Virus record (IMG/VR): IMGVR_UViG_3300048835_000830
Location: 62,001 to 126,000 of that record
Length of the DNA: 64,000 bases
Reading direction: 5' to 3' (one strand)
Source of the DNA: a virus
Below the pieces are notes generated by a model that had not been told where the DNA came from, did not search any database, and saw only the letters and a program-made list of their open reading frames with translations. This document shows, in pieces, positions 9,375 to 17,461 of this stretch (within the stretch, counting starts at the first letter, position 1; each line of letters opens with the position of its first letter). Both the position numbers and the translations under genes were made by a program.

Positions 9375-10046
9375 ATGCGTATTCAAGATCTGACCCCAGA
9401 GCAGCAAGCCATCCTCAGTACCGACTTCGGCGCAGAAACTGAAAAGGTCGCCGCTGAGCAGGCCAAGGTCGCCGGCGAGATGTACAATAAGGGCCTCGAA
9501 ATTGCCCTGAACATCGCCGACGCCATGGACAAGCAGGCTGCTGAAGCCGAAAAGATCGCCAGCGAAAGCGACGAGCTGAATAACCCGGAAGCCGAGAAAA
9601 TCGCGGCGCAGATGGGTGCCTTCATCGAGCGCGGCCAGTATGATGGTCTCCGCAAGCTGGGCTCCGATCGTCATGGCAACGAGTGGCACTACATAGCACC
9701 ATTCGTTGAAGAAAAGGTGGCTTCGGCTGCAGCCAAGGCCGGCCTCGACCGCTTCCGCAAGTTTATGGCAGGCGGCGCGCAAAAGGCGAAAGACTTTGCC
9801 GGCAAAGCCAAGGACAAAGCCAGTCAGGCCGGCAAGGCCGTGAAGGATTATCACAAGGGAATGGCTGACGACGCTCGTTCAGCAGCCACCGGTCGTAACT
9901 CCTTTATGGATAACGTCGGCGTCAAGGGCAACCTGAACGCCAAGCAGCGCGCGGCAGCGGGCGGCAAGGCCCTCGCCAAAGCATCGCCTTACCTGGCGGC
10001 TGGCGGCGCGGCCGGCTACGCGGCGAGCAGAAAAAAGGACGACTAA
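9375..10046 (+). CDS. Helical Ala/Lys-rich virion-module protein
   Basis: 223 residues from ATG 9375, which has AAGGAG upstream; the in-frame start at 9321 has none. Almost wholly helical, rich in Ala, Lys and Glu, with repeated AEKIA and AGKA steps and a Gly/Ala-rich C-terminus (ASPYLAAGGAAGYAASRKKD). This composition fits an internal head or scaffold-associated protein. No domain recognised. Confidence 0.65.
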   Translation: MRIQDLTPEQQAILSTDFGAETEKVAAEQAKVAGEMYNKGLEIALNIADAMDKQAAEAEKIASESDELNNPEAEKIAAQMGAFIERGQYDGLRKLGSDRHGNEWHYIAPFVEEKVASAAAKAGLDRFRKFMAGGAQKAKDFAGKAKDKASQAGKAVKDYHKGMADDARSAATGRNSFMDNVGVKGNLNAKQRAAAGGKALAKASPYLAAGGAAGYAASRKKDD

Positions 10047-10056
10047 AAACGGCTGC

Positions 10057-10078
10057 GGGAGGGCACCTGCTCTCCCGT
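10057..10078 (+). terminator. Weak hairpin between virion genes
   Basis: CGGGAG and CTCCCG form a 6-bp stem with a 10-base loop, followed by TCATTTCTT, in the 54-base gap before the 10101 gene. It could be a weak or partial terminator, or an mRNA end that tunes relative expression. Confidence 0.35.
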
Positions 10079-10100
10079 CATTTCTTAAGGAGTCGCCCTC

Positions 10101-10499
10101 ATGGTTAGACCTCTTTCCGAAATCATCCGCGACACAGATGAGATCGTATCCCGCCGGGTGTCGGAGAAAACAGCCTCGCCTTCACAGGACGAGCTGACTG
10201 ATGACGATGTCTTTAAGCTCGCCGAGCAAATTCGCAAAGCCCCCTCGGTCCCCACCGAGAAAAAGGCCTCGCAGAATGAAGACCTCGAATTCACGATGCG
10301 TGAAAAGATCGCGCACGCCGTGGCCCTCGTCGATACGCTTTTGAATCTGCCGACCCTGATCAAGGTCGCGCAGTTTGAAGACTCCGCCAAAGCCCAGGGC
10401 TATAGCGATGCCGAAATCACCGCGCAGCTCGAAAAGACTGCCGGGATCCAGTTCCGCTCGGTCCTCAGTGAGATGCCCTGGTTTCATACGGAGAACTGA
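10101..10499 (+). CDS. Small virion-module protein with EKTAS motif
   Basis: 132 residues; TTAAGGAG lies before ATG 10101. Acidic and helical. SEKTAS at residues 21-26, EKKAS near 54 and LEKTAG near 113 repeat the motif seen in neighbouring virion proteins, which suggests this is a substrate of the maturation protease. Function unknown. Confidence 0.65.
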   Translation: MVRPLSEIIRDTDEIVSRRVSEKTASPSQDELTDDDVFKLAEQIRKAPSVPTEKKASQNEDLEFTMREKIAHAVALVDTLLNLPTLIKVAQFEDSAKAQGYSDAEITAQLEKTAGIQFRSVLSEMPWFHTEN

Positions 10500-10501
10500 T
10501 C

Positions 10502-11383
10502 GTGACGATAAGCCTTGGACAAACGACAAAGGAAGCCTTTCTGAGAGGGTTTGTGCGGCGGCTCAAAGGACAGGCGGGTTCCGCTCCGTCCGTTATGAGG
10601 GCTGCGGCCAACTCGGTCGGCAGGATCCCCAAAGGTTTTGCCAAAGGCATCGACACGAAAAATGTTGAAAGAGCATGGCAGGGTTACAAGTCCCAGGCAA
10701 CTGAAGGGGGCGGAGGCGCAGAGTCCCTTCTCCTCTTCCCCGCTCAGTTTGCAGCCGAAAAGATGTTTGGCAAGGAACGGGTTCGTAACGCGATCTGGAA
10801 GCACATAAGCGGCCCGGCACTTGCGGCCGATACCGCTGTAGGCAACGTCCTTAGAAAGACGCCGCTCGTTGGCGATCGCCTTTTCCGGGTGAAAGAAAAC
10901 ATCCCCTGGAAGGGTAAGCTGCATCGGGAGGTCATGCGATCTTCCGCTCTTGGTCCAATTACAAAGGCAAGAGATATTGCAACCCCCATCATTGTAGGTG
11001 TAGGCTTGGAAAAAGGCATGAAGCATTTAACAAATAGACCGTCGCAATCGCTTGAATCCTCAGCGCAGGACCAAAACCTGCGGGAAAAAGTTGCTTCTGT
11101 GATGCTCCAACTTCACGCGAAGAATAGGGAGCATGAGAAGCGGGCGCAGGCCGAACGCATCTTCTGGAAACAGGTGGAGCGTGGCCTCGAACAGCCGCCC
11201 GAGTCGTATAGCGAACTCCAATCAAAGTTGGCGTCGCTCGTAAATGAGGATTTGAAGGTATTGGAGAAGGCTGTGGAGTTAGCTGGAGGCACGATGAAAC
11301 TCGGTGAGCTGGACGGTTCGTCCCGCGATGCCGCGCAAGGTCTGACGCCCAGTGAGAAATTCCAGGCTGACCTCCTCGATTGA
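10502..11383 (+). CDS. Virion-module protein with EAFLRGF-type N-terminal tag
   Basis: 293 residues starting at GTG 10502, three bases after the previous stop. The N-terminus contains KEAFLRGFVRRLK, a variant of the FWxGFxKxA tag of this module. The middle is basic and partly hydrophobic; the C-terminal third is helical with many charged residues (REHEKRAQAERIFWKQVERG). Unknown function; probably packaged in or on the capsid. Confidence 0.65.
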   Translation: MTISLGQTTKEAFLRGFVRRLKGQAGSAPSVMRAAANSVGRIPKGFAKGIDTKNVERAWQGYKSQATEGGGGAESLLLFPAQFAAEKMFGKERVRNAIWKHISGPALAADTAVGNVLRKTPLVGDRLFRVKENIPWKGKLHREVMRSSALGPITKARDIATPIIVGVGLEKGMKHLTNRPSQSLESSAQDQNLREKVASVMLQLHAKNREHEKRAQAERIFWKQVERGLEQPPESYSELQSKLASLVNEDLKVLEKAVELAGGTMKLGELDGSSRDAAQGLTPSEKFQADLLD

Positions 11384-11413
11384 GCGAACAATCTTTTTTT
11401 GGAGGAATGCTGA

Positions 11414-11902
11414 ATGGTAGTTGCCATTTCGGATGCCCGCGTGGCGCCCATCACCGAAGACCTGACGACGAGCGAAATGCGTTTGTCTGTTACACGGGGT
11501 CTCGAGTCCATGTTCCGCAAGGACGTCAAGCTTAACACCGCGGACACAGTCCTTGGGCTTGGCGAGTGGGCCGTTCTGAATGCCGACGGTAAAGCCGAGC
11601 GTGCAGGCGCGGTTCCCGTGGGCCAAACTTATCTCGTCTTCGCCGGAACAGACCGTTTCGATGTGAAGGCGACTGGCCAGGTAACACTCATCACAAGCTG
11701 GCCGATTCAGGCCAAGTCCAGCGTCTATGACGATGGGCAAAGCTACGCTGTCGGTGACCTGCTCACTGTGAAAGACCTTGGCGGCGGCGAGTCCGCACTG
11801 ACCAAGGCCGCGAGCGGTGAGGCAGCCCTGGCCCGCGTGATTGCAGTTGGCTCAGGCTGGCTGGAATACGAAACCCTGGGCGGCGGATTTGAAGCTCCTT
11901 AA
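11414..11902 (+). CDS. Putative capsid decoration or head-associated protein
   Basis: 162 residues; TTTGGAGGAATG lies before ATG 11414. Beta-rich, with alternating short strands and glycine turns and a final GWLEYETLGGGFEAP. A small beta-rich protein placed directly before the major capsid gene is commonly a head decoration protein or similar, but I cannot assign a family. It is one of the few proteins here without the FWxGF or KTA motif near the N-terminus. Confidence 0.5.
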   Translation: MVVAISDARVAPITEDLTTSEMRLSVTRGLESMFRKDVKLNTADTVLGLGEWAVLNADGKAERAGAVPVGQTYLVFAGTDRFDVKATGQVTLITSWPIQAKSSVYDDGQSYAVGDLLTVKDLGGGESALTKAASGEAALARVIAVGSGWLEYETLGGGFEAP

Positions 11903-11957
11903 TTGAAGCTTTGATTCCGACATTCAACCACTTTTGAGACATCAAGGAGAAGAATAG

Positions 11958-12884
11958 ATGTACGAAGGTCTTGACGCCCAGACGTTCAACAATTTGTTTA
12001 TCGAGAAGTTGGACACAGTCGAGGGCTTGCAAAAAACAGCAGCTGCAGGTGCCGCGTTCATTCGCGCGAAGATTCGTGAAATTGGTTTCGCCCGCCGGAT
12101 CCTCCCGCCAGAGTCAGTGACTCGCGCGGATCTGACCCGCTCGACCGATCATGATACGCTGATCAAAATCGTGGACATCGAACACGATTCGGCAGCGATG
12201 GCTGTAAACTTCGTTGGCACCGCCAGCGAGCGCTACATCCAAGGGAAACGTTACGCGATTCCCTTCTACAAGATCGAATCCGAGAAGTTCGTGAAGTCCG
12301 AAGGCGAACTGCTGGCCTACGATTACCCCATCACAAAGGTGATCGAGGAGAACAGCATCAAGGACATCCAGAAGGTGGAAGATTTCCGCTTTTTGGAGCA
12401 CGCTGAAGCTGCCATCTCCATCACCGGAAAGCGCCTCGTGTCGCCTGCGACTCAGGTCGATCGTAAGGAGATGAACAGTCTCTTCAAAATGATCGACTTC
12501 GATCAGCTGACCGTCGGCTGCTGCCTCATGAACACCGTGGATTATGACGACTACATGATCCAGCCCGCGAGCGAAATCGGTTCGCCTTTGGCCTCCGAGA
12601 TCACCGTGGATGGCTACAAGTACGAGTCGATCCTCAAGCGCCGTCTTGTTGTAACCAACAAGCACGACCTCGTTCTTCCCGGCGAAACCTGGGCCTTCAC
12701 TGAGCCCGCCTACCTCGGCAACTTCTTTATCCTGAACGACGTCAAGTTTTGGATCAAGAAAGAGGCCGATCTGATCGTCTGGAAAACTTGGGAGTATATT
12801 GCCCAAGGTTTCGGTAACATCAAGTCGATCGCCAAGATCGAGATGGATGTACCAAACCCAATCCCAACGGGCGGTACGATCTAA
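11958..12884 (+). CDS. Major capsid protein
   Basis: 308 residues; AAGGAGAAGAATAG precedes ATG 11958. Length, mixed alpha/beta pattern and position fit an HK97-fold major capsid protein. The N-terminal 30 residues are a helix ending in LQKTAAAG, which would be the prohead-protease cleavage region. The C-terminal half (ESILKRRLVVTNKHDLVLPG, then AYLGNFFILNDVKFWIKK) has the strand-rich A-domain style of phage capsids. A strong terminator follows the gene, consistent with high-level expression of a separate transcript. Confidence 0.65.
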   Translation: MYEGLDAQTFNNLFIEKLDTVEGLQKTAAAGAAFIRAKIREIGFARRILPPESVTRADLTRSTDHDTLIKIVDIEHDSAAMAVNFVGTASERYIQGKRYAIPFYKIESEKFVKSEGELLAYDYPITKVIEENSIKDIQKVEDFRFLEHAEAAISITGKRLVSPATQVDRKEMNSLFKMIDFDQLTVGCCLMNTVDYDDYMIQPASEIGSPLASEITVDGYKYESILKRRLVVTNKHDLVLPGETWAFTEPAYLGNFFILNDVKFWIKKEADLIVWKTWEYIAQGFGNIKSIAKIEMDVPNPIPTGGTI

Positions 12885-12901
12885 GATCGTGGTTCCAAAG
12901 G

Positions 12902-12929
12902 CTGCCGGGTGGAAACGCCCGGCAGTTTT
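12902..12929 (+). terminator. Rho-independent terminator after the capsid gene
   Basis: CTGCCGGG (12902-12909), an 8-base loop, CCCGGCAG (12918-12925) and TTTT. A perfect 8-bp GC-rich stem 18 bases after the capsid stop codon. Confidence 0.85.
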
Positions 12930-12951
12930 CACATTAGAGAGGAATTGTACC

Positions 12952-13473
12952 ATGCGGCAAAAATTTCAAATCCGAAACATCACGAAGTTACCAAGGCCCC
13001 TCCATGGTCCTGATACGCGAACAGTGATCCAAAAGAAAGGTCACTACGTAAGCTATCGCAACGCTCAGGACAAGGTGATCATGCTTCGTCCGGACGAAGT
13101 GAAGATCATCAACGAGCCCAACGACGACATCATAACGCTCGTCAGCCAGGGCTATCTGTCCTGCCAGCCTCTGAAAGATATCACGGACGCCTTGCAAGGC
13201 CACAGCAACCAGGGCCGTAAGAAGCAGGCAAAGAGCGGCGTTGATTCTGAAGTCGCAGTTGCGACAGCTCAAGGCCAAAGGGCAAGACAGGCCCGCGCAA
13301 GCCTTATGGGTGAAGCCCAGAACGAGACGGGCGTCACCGAGCTTGAAAGCCAGGCAAAGAAAATGCCGACAAAGCCTGAGCTTGAGGGGGCTGTGAATCC
13401 GGATGGAACGCCGAACTTCACCGTCACGGCTACTAAAAATTCCATTCCTCCACGTCAGCGGCGTCAACGTTAA
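12952..13473 (+). CDS. Head-neck region protein, unknown
   Basis: 173 residues from ATG 12952 (GAGAGGAATTGTACC upstream); the longer frame would run back through the terminator. The N-terminal 90 residues are compact (RTVIQKKGHYVSYRNAQDKV); the rest is polar, Gln/Ala/Lys-rich and probably disordered, ending in RQRRQR. Position after the capsid gene suggests a neck or head-completion role; the family is not recognised. Confidence 0.6.
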   Translation: MRQKFQIRNITKLPRPLHGPDTRTVIQKKGHYVSYRNAQDKVIMLRPDEVKIINEPNDDIITLVSQGYLSCQPLKDITDALQGHSNQGRKKQAKSGVDSEVAVATAQGQRARQARASLMGEAQNETGVTELESQAKKMPTKPELEGAVNPDGTPNFTVTATKNSIPPRQRRQR

Positions 13474-13484
13474 GCGGGGCACCC

Positions 13485-13964
13485 ATGGCCACGAGCACAA
13501 AGCAGTCAACGACCGATACCTCGCGCATGGCAAAAGCGAAGCGTTATCTTCGCCTTTTCATGATGGATACTCCTGAACTCAACCGGCTCATCAACAAGTA
13601 CGAGTCGGATGACGAGATGCTGACTTTCGCAATCGAGATGACAATCTCTGACTGGAATTCGACGACGCCTCTTATTGGTGCAAAGGACATCGGGAACTTT
13701 CCGAGCCTTTACCTGCTCATGCACGGTGCTGCCATTCAGCTGCTTAAATCGCAGGGTCTGCGGCAGGCACGAAACGAGCTCAACTACTCAGCCGGTGGCT
13801 CCAGCTTCATTCGCTCCAACAAGAGCAACTACTATATGAGCTGGATGGTAAACTTCGCCAACGAGTACGAAACCAAAAAAAGGAACATGAAAATCCAGCA
13901 GAACATCAATCGTGGTTGGGGCGGTGTCAACAGTGAGTACGATTGGATCGGCTATGCCTGGTGA
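13485..13964 (+). CDS. Putative neck or head-tail connector protein
   Basis: 159 residues. Helical N-terminal half (DTPELNRLINKYESDDEMLT), a middle with GAKDIGNFPSLYLLMHGAAI and aromatic-rich C-terminus ending WGGVNSEYDWIGYAW. This layout (helical protein after the capsid, before tail genes) fits a connector or tail-completion protein, but I do not recognise a family. Confidence 0.5.
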   Translation: MATSTKQSTTDTSRMAKAKRYLRLFMMDTPELNRLINKYESDDEMLTFAIEMTISDWNSTTPLIGAKDIGNFPSLYLLMHGAAIQLLKSQGLRQARNELNYSAGGSSFIRSNKSNYYMSWMVNFANEYETKKRNMKIQQNINRGWGGVNSEYDWIGYAW

Positions 13965-14148
13965 GAGCTTTTGGCAAGGGTTCTACAAAAAGGCGGAAGT
14001 CCTCGCAGTGGCGGAGAAGGCGATGCCTCGTGAAAATAGCGAGGTCCCGCCTCCCATCATGCAGCGAAGCATTTCCAAATCTGGCCCGGTCCTCTCAGAT
14101 TTGACGATGGAGAGCGATCGCGGAAAGTTTGAAACTTTCAAAGGATGA
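13954..14148 (+). CDS. Small protein with FWxGFxKKA N-terminal tag
   Basis: 64 residues from ATG 13954, which overlaps the previous gene by 11 bases; a longer in-frame start at 13912 lies wholly inside that gene. The N-terminus MPGESFWQGFYKKAEV carries the module's tag. The rest is short and polar. Likely a minor virion protein directed to the head by the tag. Confidence 0.55.
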   Translation: MPGESFWQGFYKKAEVLAVAEKAMPRENSEVPPPIMQRSISKSGPVLSDLTMESDRGKFETFKG

Positions 14149-14150
14149 TC

Positions 14151-14537
14151 ATGTACGCCACCGGAATGGACAAGGAGCACTTCCTCTCAGCCTTCAATGA
14201 AACCATCGAGAGGATGGCGCGGACGGCCGAGAAGAAAAATAATGATTACACCGTCTCCGACGACCCGTTCGACAACTTCATGGCCGTGGAGCTTTTGGGG
14301 GTATGTCCTGCGGAAATCGGACTGCTGACTCGGATGACCGATAAGTTCAAGCGGGTCATTTCTCTTATAAAGGGAAAGCAGGCCATGGTCACAGACGAGT
14401 CCGTGGAAGACACGCTTCTCGATCTTGCCAACTATGCCATCCTTTTGAAGCTCCTTCGGCAGCAGCGCGCTCTTCTTTCTCAGCCGCCGCCCCTCGAAGC
14501 ACGTTTCAAAAAGGACGAAAAAATACTTGCCGACTGA
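14151..14537 (+). CDS. DUF1599 / nucleotide modification associated domain 1 protein
   Basis: 128 residues. ATG 14151 is preferred over 14145 because AAAGG is 6 bases upstream. The order KKNNDYTVSDDPFDNF, then LLTRMTDKFKRVISL, then VEDTLLDLANYAILLK matches the DUF1599 family (Nmad1), all-helical proteins found near nucleotide-modification genes and resembling the MazG-like pyrophosphohydrolase fold. Expected substrate: a nucleotide, not determinable here. It is odd to find it inside the head-neck gene block. Confidence 0.65.
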   Translation: MYATGMDKEHFLSAFNETIERMARTAEKKNNDYTVSDDPFDNFMAVELLGVCPAEIGLLTRMTDKFKRVISLIKGKQAMVTDESVEDTLLDLANYAILLKLLRQQRALLSQPPPLEARFKKDEKILAD

Positions 14538-14549
14538 CAAGGGGCTTTC

Positions 14550-15416
14550 ATGCCAGCAATCCTTAGGCGCATAGAGTTCGCGGAAATATCTGTGACGATC
14601 CTTTCGATCGAACACATATCGCGCGTAAGGGTTGGCTGGAGGCTCGCCAAATCCGCACAAAACCTGTCGCGGCTGCGCTTTTTTATCGACCGGGGCGAGA
14701 GCCCGAGCGAGATGCGCCAGCTCAATGCCGAGCCTCTTACGATCGGGGATCTTCCCGAGTACGTGGACTTCACGGCGAACCTGAAGGACCTCAACAAGAT
14801 CTACTACTACAGGGTGCGCGCCGTTGAGTACGAGGGCGATACCCCGGTTCAGACCTTCACCTCAAAGGAGACGACCTGGGACGGTGACCTTGACCTTGTC
14901 GGCATCTACGTGGTCGACGAGCATCTTTTTGCGATGCGCTGGGTCTTTGGTGTGCCGGCCATGGTTTATAAAAAAAGACGCGAGGGAACCAACTGCCCCG
15001 AGTGCTGGGATCAGGTTCTAAAGCGCGTCACCAAAAGCAACTGCCAAACCTGCTACGGAACGGGCCGCATCGGGGGTTTTTATCCGCCCATCGATGTCTG
15101 GATGAGCTTTGAGCCCGACCCCCGTGTCGAGCAGGTCACCGAGTGGGGCAAGCGCCAGCCGACTCAGACCGATATCATGTTCACAAACTACCCGCTCCTC
15201 AACAACGACGACGTGATCCTCGAACTCAAGCCTGGGCGCTTCTGGAAGGTTTCCAACGTCAGAGGGCCGGAGAAAAACCGCACTGTCATGCTCCAGTTTG
15301 CCCGGCTCGACGCAATCAACCCTTCCGATGTGGAGCAGCGACTTGATGTGCCCGAGGCCCGGAAGCTGGCGCTTCTTGCTGAAGCTGAAAAACGGGAAAA
15401 GCAGAGGGAATTCTGA
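14550..15416 (+). CDS. Virion structural protein with Fn3-like start and cysteine cluster
   Basis: 288 residues. The first 110 residues have a fibronectin-III-like strand pattern ending in KIYYYRVRAVEYEG. A zinc-type cluster follows: CPEC near residue 150, then CQTCYGTGRIGG near 168. This CxxC...CxxCxGTG arrangement occurs in phage tail- or neck-associated structural proteins. The C-terminal part is beta-rich, then a charged helix. Its stop overlaps the next ATG (TGATG). Confidence 0.6.
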   Translation: MPAILRRIEFAEISVTILSIEHISRVRVGWRLAKSAQNLSRLRFFIDRGESPSEMRQLNAEPLTIGDLPEYVDFTANLKDLNKIYYYRVRAVEYEGDTPVQTFTSKETTWDGDLDLVGIYVVDEHLFAMRWVFGVPAMVYKKRREGTNCPECWDQVLKRVTKSNCQTCYGTGRIGGFYPPIDVWMSFEPDPRVEQVTEWGKRQPTQTDIMFTNYPLLNNDDVILELKPGRFWKVSNVRGPEKNRTVMLQFARLDAINPSDVEQRLDVPEARKLALLAEAEKREKQREF

Positions 15417-16591
15417 TGAGCGCTTTCGATGCGGGTTTCAATAAAAGAGCACAAGGTCGTAGCCCTGCACTCACGCTTTTAAAGGGGCTCAGTATCCTCG
15501 CAGGCGTCGCCGGAGGATCTCTTGCCGGGGGCGGGGTCGGTGATATAGCCAAAGGTCTCGGCAAGGATAGCTTTGCGGATCCCAGGAAAGGAAACCTCCG
15601 CAATAAGCTTCTCGATACTGCGCCCGGCCTTGGGAGCCTCGGTGGTGCTCTTCTCGGAGGCGGTAGCGCTTATAAGGCCTGGAAGAAAATTGCGGCCTTC
15701 GATGCGGGCTTCAATCGAGCGAAGGAGCGGGAGTGGGCGGGGGAAAAGTCCGCTTTCGATGCCTCTGCGGCCCTGGCCCGTAATCTTTGGGGCAGCATGT
15801 TCAGTGACCTCGGCAATAAACTCGCCCTGACACCGGGCGCAGCCCTTGGCGAGAAGGTGCGTGGCGTACGAAAGAAGGGAATAGAGGACCGGACGATGAG
15901 CGCTCTTTTGAAGAGCGATGAATTCGAGCAGGAGGATACCAGTTCACTCTCTGCTCTGGCGTCGGCAAGCGGCGTGGGGGCGCGGGCGGCTGAGGTCGCA
16001 GCGGGAACAGCAGGCGTCCTCGCAGGCTATGAGCTCTTGAAAGCGTCGAGACCCGTCATAAACGCGAAGCCAGGTTGGGCGCGACAGGTTGCCGACAGGC
16101 TTGCCAGCAAGGTGCTTGGCCCTGGAACCGCAGGGACTCTTCCCCACCTCGCACTCGCACTGGCAGGGAGCGCCCTTGCCACGGGCTATGTCACGACCCT
16201 TGCGAGACCTGCCATCTCGGAGGCGGTGGGCAATCTCGCGGCAAAACTCAGGAGCGGCGATATCCAAAAAAGCGTCGATCGCCACTTTGCAAGCAAAACG
16301 GCCTCCGGTGCCCTCCAAGGCTTCGATAGGGCCAAGACCGCAGCGAGCCTCATAGGGGTCATGCCAGGGGTCACCTCGGGCCTCAGAACAATGAAATCTT
16401 TCGGCAAGATAAGAACCGCGAGACCCGTCTCGGGGCAGTCGATTGGCCCAAGGAGCAAGCCAAGCCCGACGCCCTCACCGACAAAGCCGCCAAATGCGGG
16501 CACACCGGGCGCGGCAAACAGTCAGGTTTTGACCGCAAACGTCCCAAAACCCATGAGTTACGGCAGCCGCCTTATGGGCAGCTGGATATAG
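15416..16591 (+). CDS. Virion-module protein with duplicated AFDAGFN tag
   Basis: 391 residues, ATG overlapping the previous stop. The N-terminus MSAFDAGFNKRAQG is a variant of the FWxGFxKxA tag, and a second copy, AAFDAGFNRAKE, lies near residue 93. Between and after them are long Gly/Ala/Leu-rich hydrophobic stretches (SILAGVAGGSLAGGGVGDIA; also near residues 195 and 245), which may insert in membranes or form helical bundles, as in ejection proteins. SKTASGALQG and AKTAAS occur near residue 300. The C-terminus is Pro-rich and disordered. Confidence 0.65.
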   Translation: MSAFDAGFNKRAQGRSPALTLLKGLSILAGVAGGSLAGGGVGDIAKGLGKDSFADPRKGNLRNKLLDTAPGLGSLGGALLGGGSAYKAWKKIAAFDAGFNRAKEREWAGEKSAFDASAALARNLWGSMFSDLGNKLALTPGAALGEKVRGVRKKGIEDRTMSALLKSDEFEQEDTSSLSALASASGVGARAAEVAAGTAGVLAGYELLKASRPVINAKPGWARQVADRLASKVLGPGTAGTLPHLALALAGSALATGYVTTLARPAISEAVGNLAAKLRSGDIQKSVDRHFASKTASGALQGFDRAKTAASLIGVMPGVTSGLRTMKSFGKIRTARPVSGQSIGPRSKPSPTPSPTKPPNAGTPGAANSQVLTANVPKPMSYGSRLMGSWI

Positions 16592-16599
16592 GAGCTGTC

Positions 16600-16761
16600 A
16601 TGAAACGCGGGCGCATCCCGGGAGTGACTGTCCATAAATCAATCAAGGACGCCCTTTCAGCTATCGGAGCTGAGATGGAGCAGCAGCATTTCGCAACTGT
16701 AAGCCGGGAGAAAGCAAAGGCCGTCAAGGCCAAAAAGGCCGCCAAAGCCCCTTCCGGCTAA
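16600..16761 (+). CDS. Small basic protein
   Basis: 53 residues from ATG 16600, with GGAG 6 bases upstream. Sequence begins MKRGRIPGVTVHKSIKDALS and ends in a Lys/Ala repeat (KAKAVKAKKAAKAPSG), the composition of a DNA-binding tail. It fills the gap between the 15416 and 16782 genes in the same direction. Function unknown; a DNA-condensing virion component is possible. Confidence 0.6.
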   Translation: MKRGRIPGVTVHKSIKDALSAIGAEMEQQHFATVSREKAKAVKAKKAAKAPSG

Positions 16762-16781
16762 ACCGATGAGGATTTTAGCCG

Positions 16782-17450
16782 ATGGTCTCGATGAAGAAGG
16801 GCAACCCGACCTCGCCTGGTAGCGACACCGGGTTTGGCATCCGCAGGCAGTCGATTGCCGGCGGCGATCTCATTCCGAATGTGGCTGTTTTTTTAAAGAG
16901 AACAGCGTTAGAATTCCTCCAGGTGATCTTTTCCCAAAGGGCACCAGGGTCGTTTCACTTCGACCAGGATGACGAGCAGACAGAAATCATCATAGCGGAT
17001 GTTCATGCGGTCGATCTTCAGACTGTGGGCAGCCGTCCTGCAATCGTGGCCGTGCGTGGGCCGCTGACGTGGACTGGAACAGGTCTTGGGGGCAGTAGCC
17101 TCGAGCAGCGTAAAGTCGCAACCGGCAAATACACGTTCAACGACATTCTCACCGGATCCCTGGCAATTTCCTGCGTTTCGCGTGAAGGCGTGGAGGCCGA
17201 ACAGATTGGGCACATCGTGTTCAATTCGTTCAAATGGTTTGCTCCTGTCTTGCGAAAATATGGGTTTCTTTCCATCAAGAGCCTAAACATCGGTGCAGAG
17301 CAGTTGATCGAGTCGGAAGGGGCTGACGACAAGACTTACATCGTCCCTATCTATCTCACCGCACAAATCCAGGATCGTTGGACTCTCGACACAGTCGCGG
17401 AGAGGAAACTGCAGAAAATCGTTACGGATCTTCTCATCGACAACGAGTAA
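16782..17450 (+). CDS. Tail-region structural protein, candidate tail terminator/completion
   Basis: 222 residues; GAGGA lies about 10 bases before ATG 16782. Mixed alpha/beta without low-complexity stretches, ending with a helix (VAERKLQKIVTDLLIDNE). It lies immediately upstream of the tail sheath gene (11-base gap), the usual position for a tail-completion or terminator protein. Family not recognised from sequence. Confidence 0.5.
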   Translation: MVSMKKGNPTSPGSDTGFGIRRQSIAGGDLIPNVAVFLKRTALEFLQVIFSQRAPGSFHFDQDDEQTEIIIADVHAVDLQTVGSRPAIVAVRGPLTWTGTGLGGSSLEQRKVATGKYTFNDILTGSLAISCVSREGVEAEQIGHIVFNSFKWFAPVLRKYGFLSIKSLNIGAEQLIESEGADDKTYIVPIYLTAQIQDRWTLDTVAERKLQKIVTDLLIDNE

Positions 17451-17461
17451 GGAGGTTTTCA

